Assembly (NCBI GenBank): GCA_963575745.1
Contig: CAUYUJ010017969.1
Span: forward strand, 95,001 to 132,500
DNA length: 37,500 bases
Source: Prorocentrum cordatum
Taxonomy: Eukaryota > Sar > Dinophyceae > Prorocentrales > Prorocentraceae
Direction of reading: 5' to 3'
Both the position numbers and the translations under genes were made by a program. A model generated the notes under the pieces. It was not told the origin of the DNA. It searched no databases and saw only the letters and a program-made list of their open reading frames with translations. Shown piece by piece: positions 1 to 10,993 of the stretch (the stretch's first letter is position 1; each line of letters begins with the position of its first letter).

Positions 1-1356
1 GAAGTCTCGAGCAGGAGCCTCGTCTGTGAGTGAATTGTGAGGAAGTCTAAAGCGGGAACCCCCTCCCTATGGGGCCAGCACTTGATGTTTGAATCCGAGC
101 GTGTCATCAGCAACGTGCAACTGTCGTCGCTTTAAAGCTCTTGAGGCTTGAATATGGGGGAAGTCTCGAGCGGGAGCCTCGTGTGTGAGTGAATTGTGAG
201 GAAGTCTCAAGCGGGAGTCTCCTCCCTATGGGGCCCGCATTTCATGTTTGAGCCCGAGCGGGTCATCCGCAACGTGCAACTGTCGTCACTTTTGGGTTCT
301 TGAGACTTGAATATGCAGGAAGTCTCGAGCGGGAGCCTCGTCTGTGAGTGAATTGTGGGGAAGTCTCAGGCGGGAGCCCCCTCCCTATGGGGCCCGCACT
401 TCATGTTTGAATCCGAGCGGGTCATCCGCGACGTCTAACTATCGTCACTTTTTGGCTTTTGAGGCGTGAATATGGAGGAAGTCTCGACCGGGAACCTCGT
501 CTGTGAGTGAATTGCGAGGAAGTCTCAGGCGGGAGCTGCCTCCCTATGGGGCCCGCACTTCATCTTTGAATCCGAGCGGGTCGTCCGCAACGTGTAACTG
601 TCGTCACTTTTGGGCTCTTGAGACTTGAATATGGAGGAAGTCTCGAGCGGGAGCCTTGTCTGTGAGTGAATTGTGAGGAAGTCTCAAGCGGGAGCCCCCT
701 CCCTATGGGGCCCGCACTTCATGTTTGAATCCGAGCGGGTCATCCGCAACGTGCAACTGTCGTCACTGTTGGGCTCTTGAGATTTGAATATGGAGGAAGT
801 CTCGAGCGGGAGCCTCGTCTGTGAGTGAATTGTGAGGAAGTCTCAGGCGGGAGCACCCTCCCTATTGGGCCCGCACTTCATGTTTGAATCCGAGCGGGTC
901 ATCCGCAATGTGCAACTGTCGTCACTTTTGGGCTCTTGAGATATGAATATGGAGGAAGTCTAGAGCGGGAGCCTCGTCTGTGAGGAATTTTTGGATGAAG
1001 TCTCAAGCGGGATAAAAAAAAATAAAACAAAATAAAAAGACTAAAAAAAAAAAAAGGAAAGAAAGAAAAAAGAAAAAAAAAAAAAAAAAAAAAGAATGGA
1101 AAGGAAAGAAAATAGAAAAAAATAAAAAAAAAAAAAAGATAGCAAAATAAAAAAAAAAGAAAAAAAAAAAAGAAAAAAAAAAAAAATAGGAAATCCCCCT
1201 CCCTATGGGGCCAGGCTTCGTGTTTTGGTCCGAGCGGGTCTCCGCGACGTGCAAACTGTCGTCACTTTTGGGCTCTTGAGATTTGAATATGGAGGAAGTC
1301 TCGAGCGGGAGCCTCGTCTGTGAGTGAATTGTGAGGAAGTCTCAGGCGGGAGCCCC
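1..1356. repeat. 159-bp tandem satellite, about 8 copies
   Basis: The motif GAAGTCTCGAGCGGGAGCCT recurs at 1, 160, 319, 478, 637, 796 and 955, a strict 159-bp spacing, and again at 1295 after an insertion of about 181 bp. Each unit holds a second, related half-motif (GAGGAAGTCTCAAGCGGGAG) about 40 bp further on, so the unit itself probably arose by internal duplication. Copies differ by a few substitutions and almost no indels, which suggests recent amplification or homogenisation. The array enters from outside the window, so its full size is unknown. No coding potential is conserved between units. Confidence 0.95.
1013..1193. repeat. A-rich tract interrupting the satellite
   Basis: About 181 bp of nearly pure A with scattered G and T replaces the point in one satellite unit where the CCCCTCCCTATGGGG segment should follow GCGGGA; the unit resumes at about 1194. 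The flanking satellite is otherwise in register. It could be the 3' tail of a body-less retroposed copy or slippage expansion of a short A run. No target-site duplication is clear. Confidence 0.8.
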
Positions 1357-1424
1357 AGGAGGAAGAGGAAAGGGCAACGGGTAAGCTAAACAGATTCTCA
1401 TGTGGAGTCCTACCGTCGGAATAA

Positions 1425-1839
1425 TTTTGCGACTACTACTGCTACTACTGCTTCTTCTTTTACTACTGCTACGGGTACGACCACCATTATTATTTCTAGT
1501 TCCACGACTGCGACGGCTTCTACTACTACGCGACTGCTACTACTACCACGACTGCTTGACTTCTTCTACTCGTGCTACCACCACCCCTACTACAACAGTC
1601 AGTACTACTGCCACTACTGCTGCTGCTACTACTACTACTGCTGCTACCACTGCTACTGCTGCTACCACTGCTACTACTACCACCCTTGCTACTACTACTG
1701 CTACTACTACTGCTACTACTACATCTTCGTCTTCGTGTACTACTTACTATTACTAAGTCTCATACGACTACCATTGCTACTACTACTACTACTACCACTA
1801 CTATTACTACTACTACTACTACTACTACTACTACCACTA

Positions 1840-1894
<55 letters not shown>

Positions 1895-2060
1895 AACTAC
1901 AACTACTACTGCGATGAAGACGGCCACGACCATGACTACTACTACTACTACTACTACTACCACTACTACTACTACTCGTACTCGTACTCGTACTCGTACT
2001 CGTACTCGTACTAGTACTAGTATCAGTACTCGTGCGACTACGGCTACGAGCACTACTACT

Positions 2061-2097
<37 letters not shown>

Positions 2098-2324
2098 CTA
2101 CTACTACTAATACTACTACTACTACTAAAATTCCTGCTACTACTACTACTACTACTACTTCTAATTCTTCTACTACAACTACGACTACTACTACTACTGC
2201 GTCTACTGCCTCTACTGCTACTACTGCTACTATTGTTGCTGCTATCACTACTACTACTACCTACTACTACTACTACTACTACCTACTACTACTACTACTG
2301 CTACTACTACTACTACTACTCCTG

Positions 2325-2360
<36 letters not shown>

Positions 2361-2702
2361 GTACTACTACTACTACTACGACTACTAGGACTACTAGGAC
2401 TACTAGGACTACTAGGACTACTAGGACTACTAGGACTACTAGGACTACTAGGACTACTAGGACTACTGGACTACTAGGGACCTCCTTTAGGACTACTAGG
2501 ACTCCTAGGGACTACCTAGGATACTAGGATTACTAGGGCACTACTACTACTACTAGCTACTTACTACTTTACTACTACTTCTTTCCTACTATATACTATT
2601 ACTTACTACTCCAACCTACTACTCAACCAACTACTACGACCTTACTACGACTACTACGACTACTCCGACTCTCGACTACTACGACTACTACTCCTACTGC
2701 TC

Positions 2703-2750
<48 letters not shown>

Positions 2751-2790
2751 GTACTACTAGTGTTAGTACTAGTACTAGTACTAGTACTCG

Positions 2791-2856
<66 letters not shown>

Positions 2857-2858
2857 GA
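1425..2858. repeat. TAC/ACT triplet microsatellite complex
   Basis: Long runs of TAC (read also as ACT or CTA), with interruptions such as CGTACT at 1977-2010 and CTAGTA at 2758-2790, fill most of the interval. All three plus-strand frames stay open for long stretches and would give homopolymers (Thr, Leu, Tyr), and the minus strand gives poly-Val or poly-Ser. These open frames follow from the triplet period and are not evidence of genes. Confidence 0.93.
2376..2475. repeat. 9-bp ACTACTAGG minisatellite
   Basis: About ten head-to-tail copies of a 9-mer (ACTACTAGG, also read GACTACTAG) sit inside the triplet array. The unit looks like three ACT triplets of which the last mutated and then the 9-mer was amplified, so it records a later expansion within the older tract. 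Confidence 0.85.
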
Positions 2859-5376
2859 CCAGACAGGCCCGACTTAACCCTACCCCCCTCTGCACGTGGC
2901 TGATAGATTGCCTCCCACTTCCTCTCCTCTCCCCCCACCACTGCCCCTCCCCTACCCCCTTCCCCCCTCCGCCGCAAGGTGCCCTCAATCCTCGAGCCTC
3001 CCTTTCTTCGCCCTGGTTCTGCCTCTCCTCCGCCCACTTATTGATTTCGTCTCCTGCTCCGCGAGTGCCTCGATCGAATTGAGCAGGGGAAGTGGCCAAA
3101 GCTTCTTAGCAAAGCTGAGCAGCGAAGCCGCCTCTAGTTTGTTTCTCGACTACGTCGAATAGCTCGATACTCGATACCCCCTTCTCTCCTCCTCCCCCTT
3201 TCCCTCTCCCGTCTCTCCTCCTCCTCCTCCTCCCTCCTTCCTCCATCCTTCGTTCTTCCTCCTTTCTCTCTTGCCCTCCCAGCCGGGGCCTGCCGCGGAA
3301 GCCGCCGGAGGCCCCGGCGCCCAGCCAGACCCTTGGTTCCGTCTGTGTATGGTGAATAGGGCCAGCCAGACCTTCGAACCTTGTGGAGGCCCCCTAGACA
3401 TGCACAAACAATAAGACGGGTCCTAGGTGGAAAGTGCTCATGGCTTTTGTTCGATGCTTTCTCAACCCAGGCAGGGCCCCCCGCCCAGTTCCCAGGACCG
3501 TCTGAACGGCTCATGATTTAAAGCTGGTCCTGGGGAAGGATGGCGTGGAGGACCCGTTTCCCAGCAGAGGCGCTCCGATGCCCCAAGAAAATGGGGCACA
3601 GACGCACGAGCATCTCGAGGACCTCCTTGGGCTTCCCTGAACGTGCTTTTGGCACCTCTCTCGGTGCTCCCCCTGCTCCAGCGCTTCCTTCTGTGGCTTG
3701 GGCCCTCTCTCGGGCTCTCTTTGGAGCCCATCCTCGGACCCTCTGGGCCTCGCGCGGGGCCTCTCTGAGAGCCCCTTTTGGACCCTCTGGCGCCCGCCAC
3801 GGGCCACGTTCGGGCCGCGTCTGGCCTCTCTTGGCGCACTTCTGAACAAAAATGCCAGCACGGCAGCGCGGCCAGCGCCGTCGGAGTGGGACTCTGCGTG
3901 AGTGGTGCGGGCAAGCGGCGAGGGAGGGAGGGGGAAGGGAGGGGGCAACTTATGGGTCTGATGGAGGAGGAGGAGGAGGAGGGGGGGGGAGGCTGGGGAG
4001 AGGGAAGGGTGAGTTTGTTTTTTCTCGTTCTTTTCCCCTTTAAGCCCCTTTCCTTCTAAGTAACTCTTCCATGTCGAACCCCGAGACGTGTCGGTAGGGC
4101 GAGCTGGGCGTTTCGCCTGGGACTTCCTCACGAGTGGTGACCCTGAAGCTCAGAATGTGCAGCAGTTTCGCGGATGAGGGCTCGTTTCCTACATGTGGCT
4201 CTCGCCTCAGTGCCGCTCAAATCTCCTCCTCCTCCTCGTTCTCGTTCTCCTCCCCTTCCTCTCCAGCCCGCCCCCTTCTTCCCACAAGAAAAGCTCGACA
4301 TGCTCAAATTCCGTGGCCTTGGGCCTTTTGACCCTTCCCCGCGACCGGTTTAGCATCCCGAGTAGTTATCTGACGGGCCACGGGGCCGGGACGCGGCCCG
4401 CAGAGGCTGTCAAGGCCGCCTTGTCTCCAGTCTCTGGAGGCTCAGGCATCGTCCTCCTCACCCTTCTGCTCCCCCTCCGTGGGGTGGAAGACCCCTTCTT
4501 CCACCTCCTCCTCCTCTTTCTCTTTTTCCTCTTCCTCCTCCTCCTCCTCCTCCTCCTCCTCGCGTTCTGTGCTTGATTCTGCTTCTCACATTTTCCCAAC
4601 GCTCTTTCAGACCTTGAATCCGAACTCGGCGCGTCTCTCTACGTGCTCGTTGCTCTTCCACAGTGTCTCAATATGAATACTGCTGTCCTCCCTCCCCTGA
4701 CTCTGTTCGAATGATGCTCAGCCATCTCCGCGTATTGTTTTCTTCACACAGGGTTTAACAAAGGTGATCCTGCTTATGGTTTTCTAAAACCGATTATCTT
4801 CGGTGTTTCAACATGGTGCTCCCCTCCCGCTGCAACGTGGGCTTAATTTTCGGTTAGCGATTTGTCCTGTCGTTCAGAGTGGCGCTCGCGCCCCAGCGCG
4901 GGGCACTTTTCTGGATCCACGTCCTTCTCCATCGTTGTCGCTCCCTCATTTCCCCTCCTCCGCCTGCCCTTGGTCCTCCTGCTGCTTCCGCGCCTTCCAC
5001 TCCAGCTCCTGCGTCCTCGTCCTCCTCCTTCCTCATCCACCTCCTTTTCTTCTCGCTCATCCTCCTACTCATCCACATCCACCTCCAACGTACACAATTT
5101 CCGATCGAGCACTAGGCCTGGTCCAATATTGTACTCGGGTGGAACATTTGTTCATTTCATGCAGTCCCAAGTTGTGTATGGCCCGCCTCTGGAACGCTTC
5201 GGCCCTGCAGGCAACTTCGAATCAATCATGTCTCCTGGGCTCCACTTGGCAGCCATATGCGTCAACTTGTTCGGGCTAGTGCACTGCAGCTTGGAGTGTA
5301 ACCTTTGCTTTGCTTGAGCTTGCGAAACACATCTGCCCATAATCTAATAGGCCAGCGCAGTAAAGTTTGCTGAAGC
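2859..5376. other. No gene recognised; polypyrimidine-rich sequence
   Basis: The stretch holds CT-rich tracts (2930-2975, 3178-3265, 4220-4262, 4960-5085), CTC triplets at 4501-4562, a GGA/GGGG purine tract at 3920-4010 and GC-rich sequence at 3540-3850. Open frames exist in several phases, but none gives a recognisable domain, a membrane segment or a persuasive start. The composition eases to near-balanced at about 4690-4810. Confidence 0.6.
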
Positions 5377-5402
5377 GAGCGAGCGAGCGAGCGAGCGCGC
5401 GA
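5377..5402. repeat. GCGA tetranucleotide microsatellite
   Basis: Five to six perfect copies of GCGA/GAGC run from 5377 and end in GCGCGC. Confidence 0.8.
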
Positions 5403-5466
5403 TGTCGGTCCAGCGGGACCGGCCCTATGAGGGCAGCGCGGGGGGGCCGGGGCCCCTCAGAAGACG

Positions 5467-5610
5467 AGTCGGAGCCAGAGTCGGAGAGATGGACGCTGGA
5501 GTCGGAAAGTTGGGAGCCGGAGTCGGAGAGAAGGGCGCCGGAGTCGGAAACTTGAGAGCCGGCGTCGGAGAGATGGGCGCCGGAGTCGGAGAGATGGACG
5601 CTGAAGTTTG
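5467..5610. repeat. 21-bp minisatellite
   Basis: About seven copies of a 21-bp unit beginning GTCGGAGAGATGG occur head to tail with a strict 21-bp period. One plus frame would read as a degenerate 7-residue repeat of the type GVGEMGA, and a minus frame as an Asp/Ser-rich repeat. The period is a multiple of three, so all frames stay open. Nothing recognisable flanks it on either side, so coding is not supported. Confidence 0.85.
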
Positions 5611-6091
5611 CCCCGGACACACCTGTACACTTCGGACCATTCATCACATTCCTGCTTAACAGAAACAGCTGTACATCTCATGTGCCGCTGCGTGGTAGCG
5701 AGCTTTTCAATGTCAGCAGATGTCAGGGGAGCTGTCGCGAGGCCGTGCAGTGCAGTGGGCGTGTCGATGCTGTCAAATAGGCGGGATCTGAAAAAGCCAG
5801 ATCCACGTGCCTGTTGGTCAGACCACAACGGAGTACTTCGTCCATGCGCAGCGCAACCGATTTGCCAGAATTGGCATGCCCCTGTTCTTCAGGTCGCCGA
5901 AGTATGTGTTACCGATGTGCACGAGGACTTCCCCCTCGCTCTCCAATGTGCGCAAATCCACTTTTCTGACTGCGCGTAACACGATGAGGTCCCACTTGGA
6001 GTTCCAGCTCCGCTGAGACACGCATCGGCGAATAGAGAAACAGCGACGCAATGGAAAGGCATGGGTGGGAAGGGTACAGTGGACACCCATG

Positions 6092-6163
6092 CCAAGGAAC
6101 ACCCTGCTTGCCTCCAGGGTGCCCAAGGTTTCTTGGGCTTCGATAGTTCTGCTATGGAAAGCG
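6092..6163 (+). repeat. Dispersed ~70-bp repeat, copy 1
   Basis: This segment is about 83% identical by eye to the reverse complement of 10559-10627. Both carry CACCCTG...CAGGGTG, a 7-bp-arm hairpin around GCTTGCC, followed by a TTTCTTGGG-TTCGAT block and CTATGG/CCATGG. The conserved hairpin suggests a small mobile or structured element. The function is not known. Confidence 0.75.
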
Positions 6164-7379
6164 TGACGGCCCCACATCAAAGATCGAGGACGTCCTGGGA
6201 TCTAAGGGTCGGCTTTCTTGTGCAAGGTGTTCTTGTGGACTGGCCTCCCCTGTAGGATGTCAGATATGGCGCGAACGCACTCAGCCTGCCCCTCCTGCCC
6301 TCCCTCTTCCCATGCCCACTTCCTCCCCCCCCCTCGGCGGAGGGGGAGCAGGAGGGAGGAGCTGTTATACCTGCCTGTTCTTTCTCCCTCTCGCCTCCCC
6401 CCCAAAGGGTGGGGATTCCCCCCCCCCCTCCCGCCCACCCTCCCACAGACCCAGACGTATACACCCTGCGAAATGCTCAAGAAATCATGGGTTAAGAAAC
6501 TCAGAGTCTCAGAATTTGAATAAAAACCCAGAACTTCTATCAAAATCTTAGGATTTACATTGAAACATTAAGAATAATCGAGACTCTCGCCAAAAACTTA
6601 AGTTTTCTTAAGTATCGCCTAGGGTGTATAGAGTCGTGATGTTTCACGACGTGGCTCCCCAGAGGTCGGGATCCTTTCCCGAGAACCGGATCTTTCATGC
6701 CGATGAACTCTGTGACGGCCCCAGGGCCCTGCGAGGGCCCCCCGGAGTCCCAAAATCGGCCAGGCGTCTCCAGCCCCTTTCCCTCTGTTCCCCCCCCTCC
6801 CCTCCTCCCCCCTCCTTCCCTTCCCTGCACCACTCCCTCCTCCTCCCTCTGCGGGAGTAGGACGAGGAGGAGCAGAGAGGGAGGAGGATGAGGGGATGAG
6901 GAGAAGAAGGAAGAGCAGGAGGAGGATGAGGGAGGAGGAGTCTCCCCCCCCTTGGAGGGTGGACCCCTCCCCCCCCACACATCCGGCGTCTCGACTTCTT
7001 CGAGACACGAGCCCCCGACCTCCCAACCACCCCAGGACCGGCTTCCCATCCCGAGTCGTTTTGACGGTCCCGAGGCCCAGTAGGGGTACAGGCTCGGTGC
7101 AAGGAGGAGGGAGAAGAGAGCAGGGGGGGGAGGACGGTGGAGGAGGAGGAAGAGGATGAGGAGGAGGGGGAGGAGGAGGTGGAGGAGGAGGAGGAGTAAG
7201 AAGATGGGTTCGCAGAGGAGGCCGAAAACTATTAAAAACCTCCGTCCCGATGCTTTCGAGCCTGGGCCCGGCATACGGAGCGGGCGTGCCTCCAGCACCT
7301 CCCCCGCCGTCGCCCCGCCCTCGCCCTCGCGGGCGAAGGGCCCCGCGACCAGCTCGCTGTCCGCGGCCGGCTCCTGGCA
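6164..7379. other. No gene recognised; purine/pyrimidine tracts
   Basis: The interval contains poly-C runs (6326-6335, 6419-6428), a short hairpin-prone C/G block near 6325-6350, and a pyrimidine tract (6780-6855) followed at once by a purine tract (6855-6955) that could fold back. 6515-6620 is locally AT-rich. Near 6636 the short motif GTCGTGATGTTTCACGAC resembles the start of the 949-bp repeat at 31556. No coding domain was seen. Confidence 0.55.
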
Positions 7380-8165
7380 CAGCGCCCAGGTCGCCGCCGC
7401 CGTCGACCGGTCGCCGTCGCCGTCGCCGTCGTCGTCGTCGCCGTCGTCGTCGTCGTAGTCGACGCCGTCGTCTGCGGCGGCGGCGGCCGTCGTCGGCGTC
7501 GACTGTCGGCTGTCGACTGTCGACTTTCGACGTCGACGACGTCGTGGTCGTGGTCGTGGTCGTCGTCATCGTCGTCGTCGTTGTCGTTGTCGTCGTGGTC
7601 GTCGTGGTCGTCGTGGTGGTGGTGATGGTCGTCGTCGTCCTCGACAGTCGCCGTCGACTCCGATCGCCGTCGCCGTCGCCGCCGTCGTTGTCGTCACCGA
7701 GGGGGAGGTTGACGGCGCCAAACCGCCGTCGTCGGCGCCGCGGTTGTCATCGTCGTCAAGGGCGGGTTGAAGACACCCAGTCGCCGTCGCCGTCGCCGTC
7801 GTCGTCGACCGTCGCAATCAATAGATGGTGGATCGAGGTTCGAGCATTGTTCTCCGAGGTCGCCCTCATGGCCACGGCTTCGGAACGCAGCTCAGGACAG
7901 GTCGAGGGGTCGTCGTCGTCGTTGGCTGAAGTCCTCATCATCGTCGTCGTAGTTGTCGTGGCACGGATCGAGGTTCTAGGATTGATGCTATTGGGCGTTC
8001 TTTGGTTCCTTTCGGGCCTCCAGGAACTTTCTCGTCGTCTGTCTGGATTCCCCCAGAAATCCTGCTCGAAACGCACACACCGGCAAACATCCGAGGCTGA
8101 TGCTTGAATGGGGTTGTCGTCGTTAAGTCGTAGCAGTCGTGGTCAACCGCCGCTGGCATCATCGA

Positions 8166-8217
<52 letters not shown>

Positions 8218-8485
8218 GGCCGTCGTCGTGATCGACCGTCGTCGTCGTCGTCGTCGTCGTCGGCGTCGTCGTCGCCGTCGTCGTCGCCATCGTCGTCGTC
8301 GTCGTCGTAGTTGTCGTCCTCGTCCTCGTCCTCGTCGTGGTCGTCGTCGTTGTCGTCAATGGCGTCCTAGTCATCGTTGATCGTCGTTGCCGTCGGCGAC
8401 CGTCGTCGTCGTCGTCGACGACGACGTCGTCGTCCTTGTCGTCGTCGTCGACCGTCGTCGTCGTCGACCGTCGTCATAGCCCCTC
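7380..8485. repeat. CGT/GTC triplet microsatellite complex
   Basis: Long runs of GTC/CGT dominate, especially 7425-7460, 7540-7660 and 8163-8475, with unique-looking islands at about 7820-7890 and 7960-8105. Open frames across it give poly-Val, poly-Arg or poly-Ser, and on the minus strand poly-Thr and poly-Asp. They reflect the triplet period only. Confidence 0.92.
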
Positions 8486-9261
8486 CCCTCTTTCCCTCTC
8501 CGCCCCCCGCTTCTCGTATCCTCCCGCATTGGTCATCCACCTCGCCTCCACTTCCTCTCCGTCCTGCGCCTGTGCCTTGCGCTGCCCGTCCCCGCTGTCC
8601 ACCAACCCACCGCAACTCTCGTGCCTCAGTACCGCTGATTCACTGCGACCCCATAGGTCTGCGAGGCTGCCAGCAGGGGCCCACGGTGCCCCTGGAGCGC
8701 ACCCGCAAGAGAGGCCCAAAAGGTGCGCCACCGCCATGCCACTGGCGGCCTCCACTCCGAGATGGACCCCCAAACAGCTCCAGCAATCCAGCGGCTCGAC
8801 TAGTTGCAAGACATGGGCCTCCAGACCTCTCGACCATTTCTTCCCTAAGGCCAATTTTTCGTCTGGGGATGTGTTCTGACGTCCCGTGGGGCCAAGGACC
8901 ATTCCCTTGAGGCCCATAACTGGCGGAAGAATGGCCGAATGGGGTCCAGTCGAGTCCACTAGAGGCCTCCGGGAGCCCAAAGGGGCTAGCATCAGCTGTC
9001 CAACCGACCCAAGGCCCACCTTCGAAGAACAAGCAGACAACAAACACAGGCACGCACTTTCGGAGGTCCGCGTGGATTTCTTGGGCCAGCGCTGGACTCC
9101 TGTTCCCCAGAACGCGAAGGGCGCAGTGGGCGGCGCTGGAGGCGCCACCAACGGGTGTCCAGCGCCGACACGGGGAATAGTCCGCGCGGACATCCGACAG
9201 CTTATGCGTGGGCGACCTGGCTCACTTTGCCTGCCTCGTCGCCTGATGCTACTTCTCCTAG
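8486..9261. other. No gene recognised
   Basis: Mixed-composition sequence with long open frames on both strands (a plus frame is open from 8886 to 10601). The translations show no domain, are rich in Gly/Pro/Arg and run through repeats that also occur elsewhere, so the open frame is best read as a by-product of high GC. Confidence 0.5.
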
Positions 9262-9440
9262 ATGGGGTCCGAGTAGATGGCGCCAGAGGGTCGCGCCGAA
9301 TCGCCCCTGCACCGGCGACGTGGGCGATTCATCCATCGGCGCCTGTGGCGTGGGGAACATCAGGCTCCACATCGAGCCGCATCGCCGATGCGTCGGCGAT
9401 GCGGCTCGATCCTCCGACCCCATCTGCTCGGACCTCGTCC
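9262..9440. repeat. Palindrome-bearing dispersed repeat, copy 1
   Basis: Homologous to 10994-11160 over about 165 bp: a shared start GGTCCGAGTAGA, a central AACATCAGGCTCCAC block and a shared end CGATCCTCCGACCCCATC. It contains a perfect hairpin with 18-bp arms, 9371-9388 pairing with 9393-9410 around the loop TGCG. The second copy has a different perfect palindrome in the same zone. Confidence 0.75.
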
Positions 9441-9442
9441 GC

Positions 9443-9633
9443 CGGCGGCGAGCGAGGGGGGGAAGTGAGAAGGAGAAAGCCTTCTCAGAGGGCGGCTGGA
9501 CTTCTCAGAAGCCCTCGCGCCTTCTCAGAATTCCTTCTGGCCTTCGGAGAAGGCTTAGAAAACTTCTCGGAAGGCCGGGGGATTTCCGAACCTTCTGAGG
9601 GGGCCTTCTGCTTCCCACCCTCGCTCGCCGCCG
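9443..9633. mobile_element. MITE-like element, copy 1
   Basis: A 191-bp element bounded by 24-bp terminal inverted repeats with a single mismatch; the left end reads CGGCGGCGAGCGAGGG and the right end is its reverse complement. The interior is rich in short AGAAGGC/GCCTTCT palindromes, so much of the element can fold. It has no coding capacity and no obvious target-site duplication. A second copy lies 157 bp downstream. Confidence 0.7.
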
Positions 9634-9790
9634 AACCTGGGAGGCATGGATGCCTGGACGCGGGCGACGCGGCAAGCTGCGACCTCGCGATCCTGGCGAC
9701 CTCTCGGGTGGCGGCGGCAGCGGCCGCTCCTCCACCAGCAGGAACGGGTGCGGCCCCGCGCCAGAGCCTGCACCAGCGGTCGGCATCGAT

Positions 9791-9998
9791 CGGCGGCGAG
9801 CGAGGGGGAGCAATGATGAGGAGGAGGCCTTGTCAGAAGGCGGCGGGACCTCTCAGATACGCCCTCGCGCCTCCTGGAAAATTTGTGTGTTCGTCTTCGG
9901 GGAAGGCAATTCGGCACCCTCTCGGCAGACGTCCGGTGGACTTCCGAGCCTTCTGGGAAGGCCCACCCCTTCTCATTTCCCCCCCGTGCTCGCCGCCG
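9791..9998. mobile_element. MITE-like element, copy 2
   Basis: A 208-bp element with the same ends as 9443-9633 (left CGGCGGCGAGCGAGGGGG, right end ...GTGCTCGCCGCCG) and a diverged interior that keeps the sequence order GCCTT-TCAGAAGG, CCCTCGCGCC, CCGAGCCTTCTG. The terminal inverted repeats are less perfect than in copy 1. Same orientation as copy 1. Confidence 0.65.
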
Positions 9999-10558
9999 AC
10001 ACCCTCCTCTGGAACTCAGGGGATGGGGGGCGTGAATCACAGACGGGGGGGGGAGAGGGAACTCATCCCTGGCCTGCCTGTCACCCCTCGCCCTGGCCTC
10101 CTGTTCGTCGCAGTCGTGGCCGTGGTCGAGATTCGTCCTCCCCTCCCCCTGGCCTTCCTGGCCTCTCCCTTCCATGGAGGGCCAGAAAGGCCGCAGGGGC
10201 ATCTACCCCGACATCCGACGCCCGGTACTTTTTCGATGCGCCCCCCCCCCCTCCCCTCCCCACCCCTTCCCGAAAATCCCAACCCATTCCCCAGGCCCGC
10301 CGCCGAAGCGAAGCGACGAAGCGGGCCGGAGCAAAGCGCGCGTCGACTCGGGCCGCAGCGGCCAGGGCGAGTCGCACCCGGTGTCGGGGGTCGGCCGCGC
10401 CAGGGCTCGCACCACGGCGCAGGAGCGCGAGCCTCGGGCTACACGAGATCGTCGGGATACAGCGGAGGCCAGTCCGCAAGAAACTTGCCGCAAGAAGCCC
10501 TGCCCGGAGACCCCAGGGCGTCCCATGTATATTTTTGGTATGGGGACGTCGCGCTGGC
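9999..10558. other. No gene recognised
   Basis: GC-rich sequence with G and C homopolymer runs (10042-10052, 10243-10260). It lies within long open frames on both strands, but the translations are Arg/Pro/Ala-rich without domains. No RNA gene or repeat was identified. Confidence 0.5.
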
Positions 10559-10627
10559 CATGGCAGAGCCATCGAAACCCAAGAAACTCAGGGCACCCTG
10601 AAGGCAAGCAGGGTGCTTCTTGGTATG
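10559..10627 (-). repeat. Dispersed ~70-bp repeat, copy 2 (inverted)
   Basis: Reverse-complement partner of 6092-6163, with the same internal CACCCTG/CAGGGTG hairpin. The two copies are 4.4 kb apart in opposite orientation. Confidence 0.75.
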
Positions 10628-10993
10628 GGTTTGTATTGTGTTTTCCCGTGGGTATCCAACGATATTTGTTCGTTCCCGATCCACTTCTGATGGCCCCGGG
10701 GCCCCATAATGGGCCCCAGAAACATTGAGTAGACACGCGACAATTTTAACACACATCGTTTCGTCGGAAGTGTCGCCACGGCCGGCATGGATACGGCATA
10801 ACTGGGTACGATGTAGGATGTCCAATAACAAATGTTGTCCAACTGCGGCCGCTGTTGGGCAGGCGACGTTTAATCTCAAACGGTCTACCGTCGCTGCGAT
10901 ACCGACAACATTTTCTCATCAAAACGCCTGGGGCTGCATCAAATCGGCCCAGGCCGACTGACATCGATGCACCGCAGTTGGAGCCTCCTAAAT
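10628..10993. other. No gene recognised
   Basis: Sequence of more even composition than its surroundings. It contains no repeat seen elsewhere in the window and no convincing frame. Confidence 0.5.

Noticed and set aside
1-1356. CRISPR-like array
   Set aside because: The 159-bp units are continuous tandem copies with no variable spacers between short repeats, and the context is eukaryotic.
1572-2477. 301-codon plus frame and 162-codon minus frame of Thr/Val runs
   Set aside because: These are translations of the TAC triplet array; all frames are open because of the 3-bp period.
5276-5647. Minus frame with SDSG-type repeats that could resemble a secreted repeat protein
   Set aside because: The period is 21 bp, so all frames stay open, and the flanks show no signal peptide or recognisable sequence.
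8886-10601. 571-codon plus-strand open frame
   Set aside because: It crosses two MITE-like elements and a palindromic dispersed repeat, has no domain, and comparable open frames exist on the other strand. High GC explains it.
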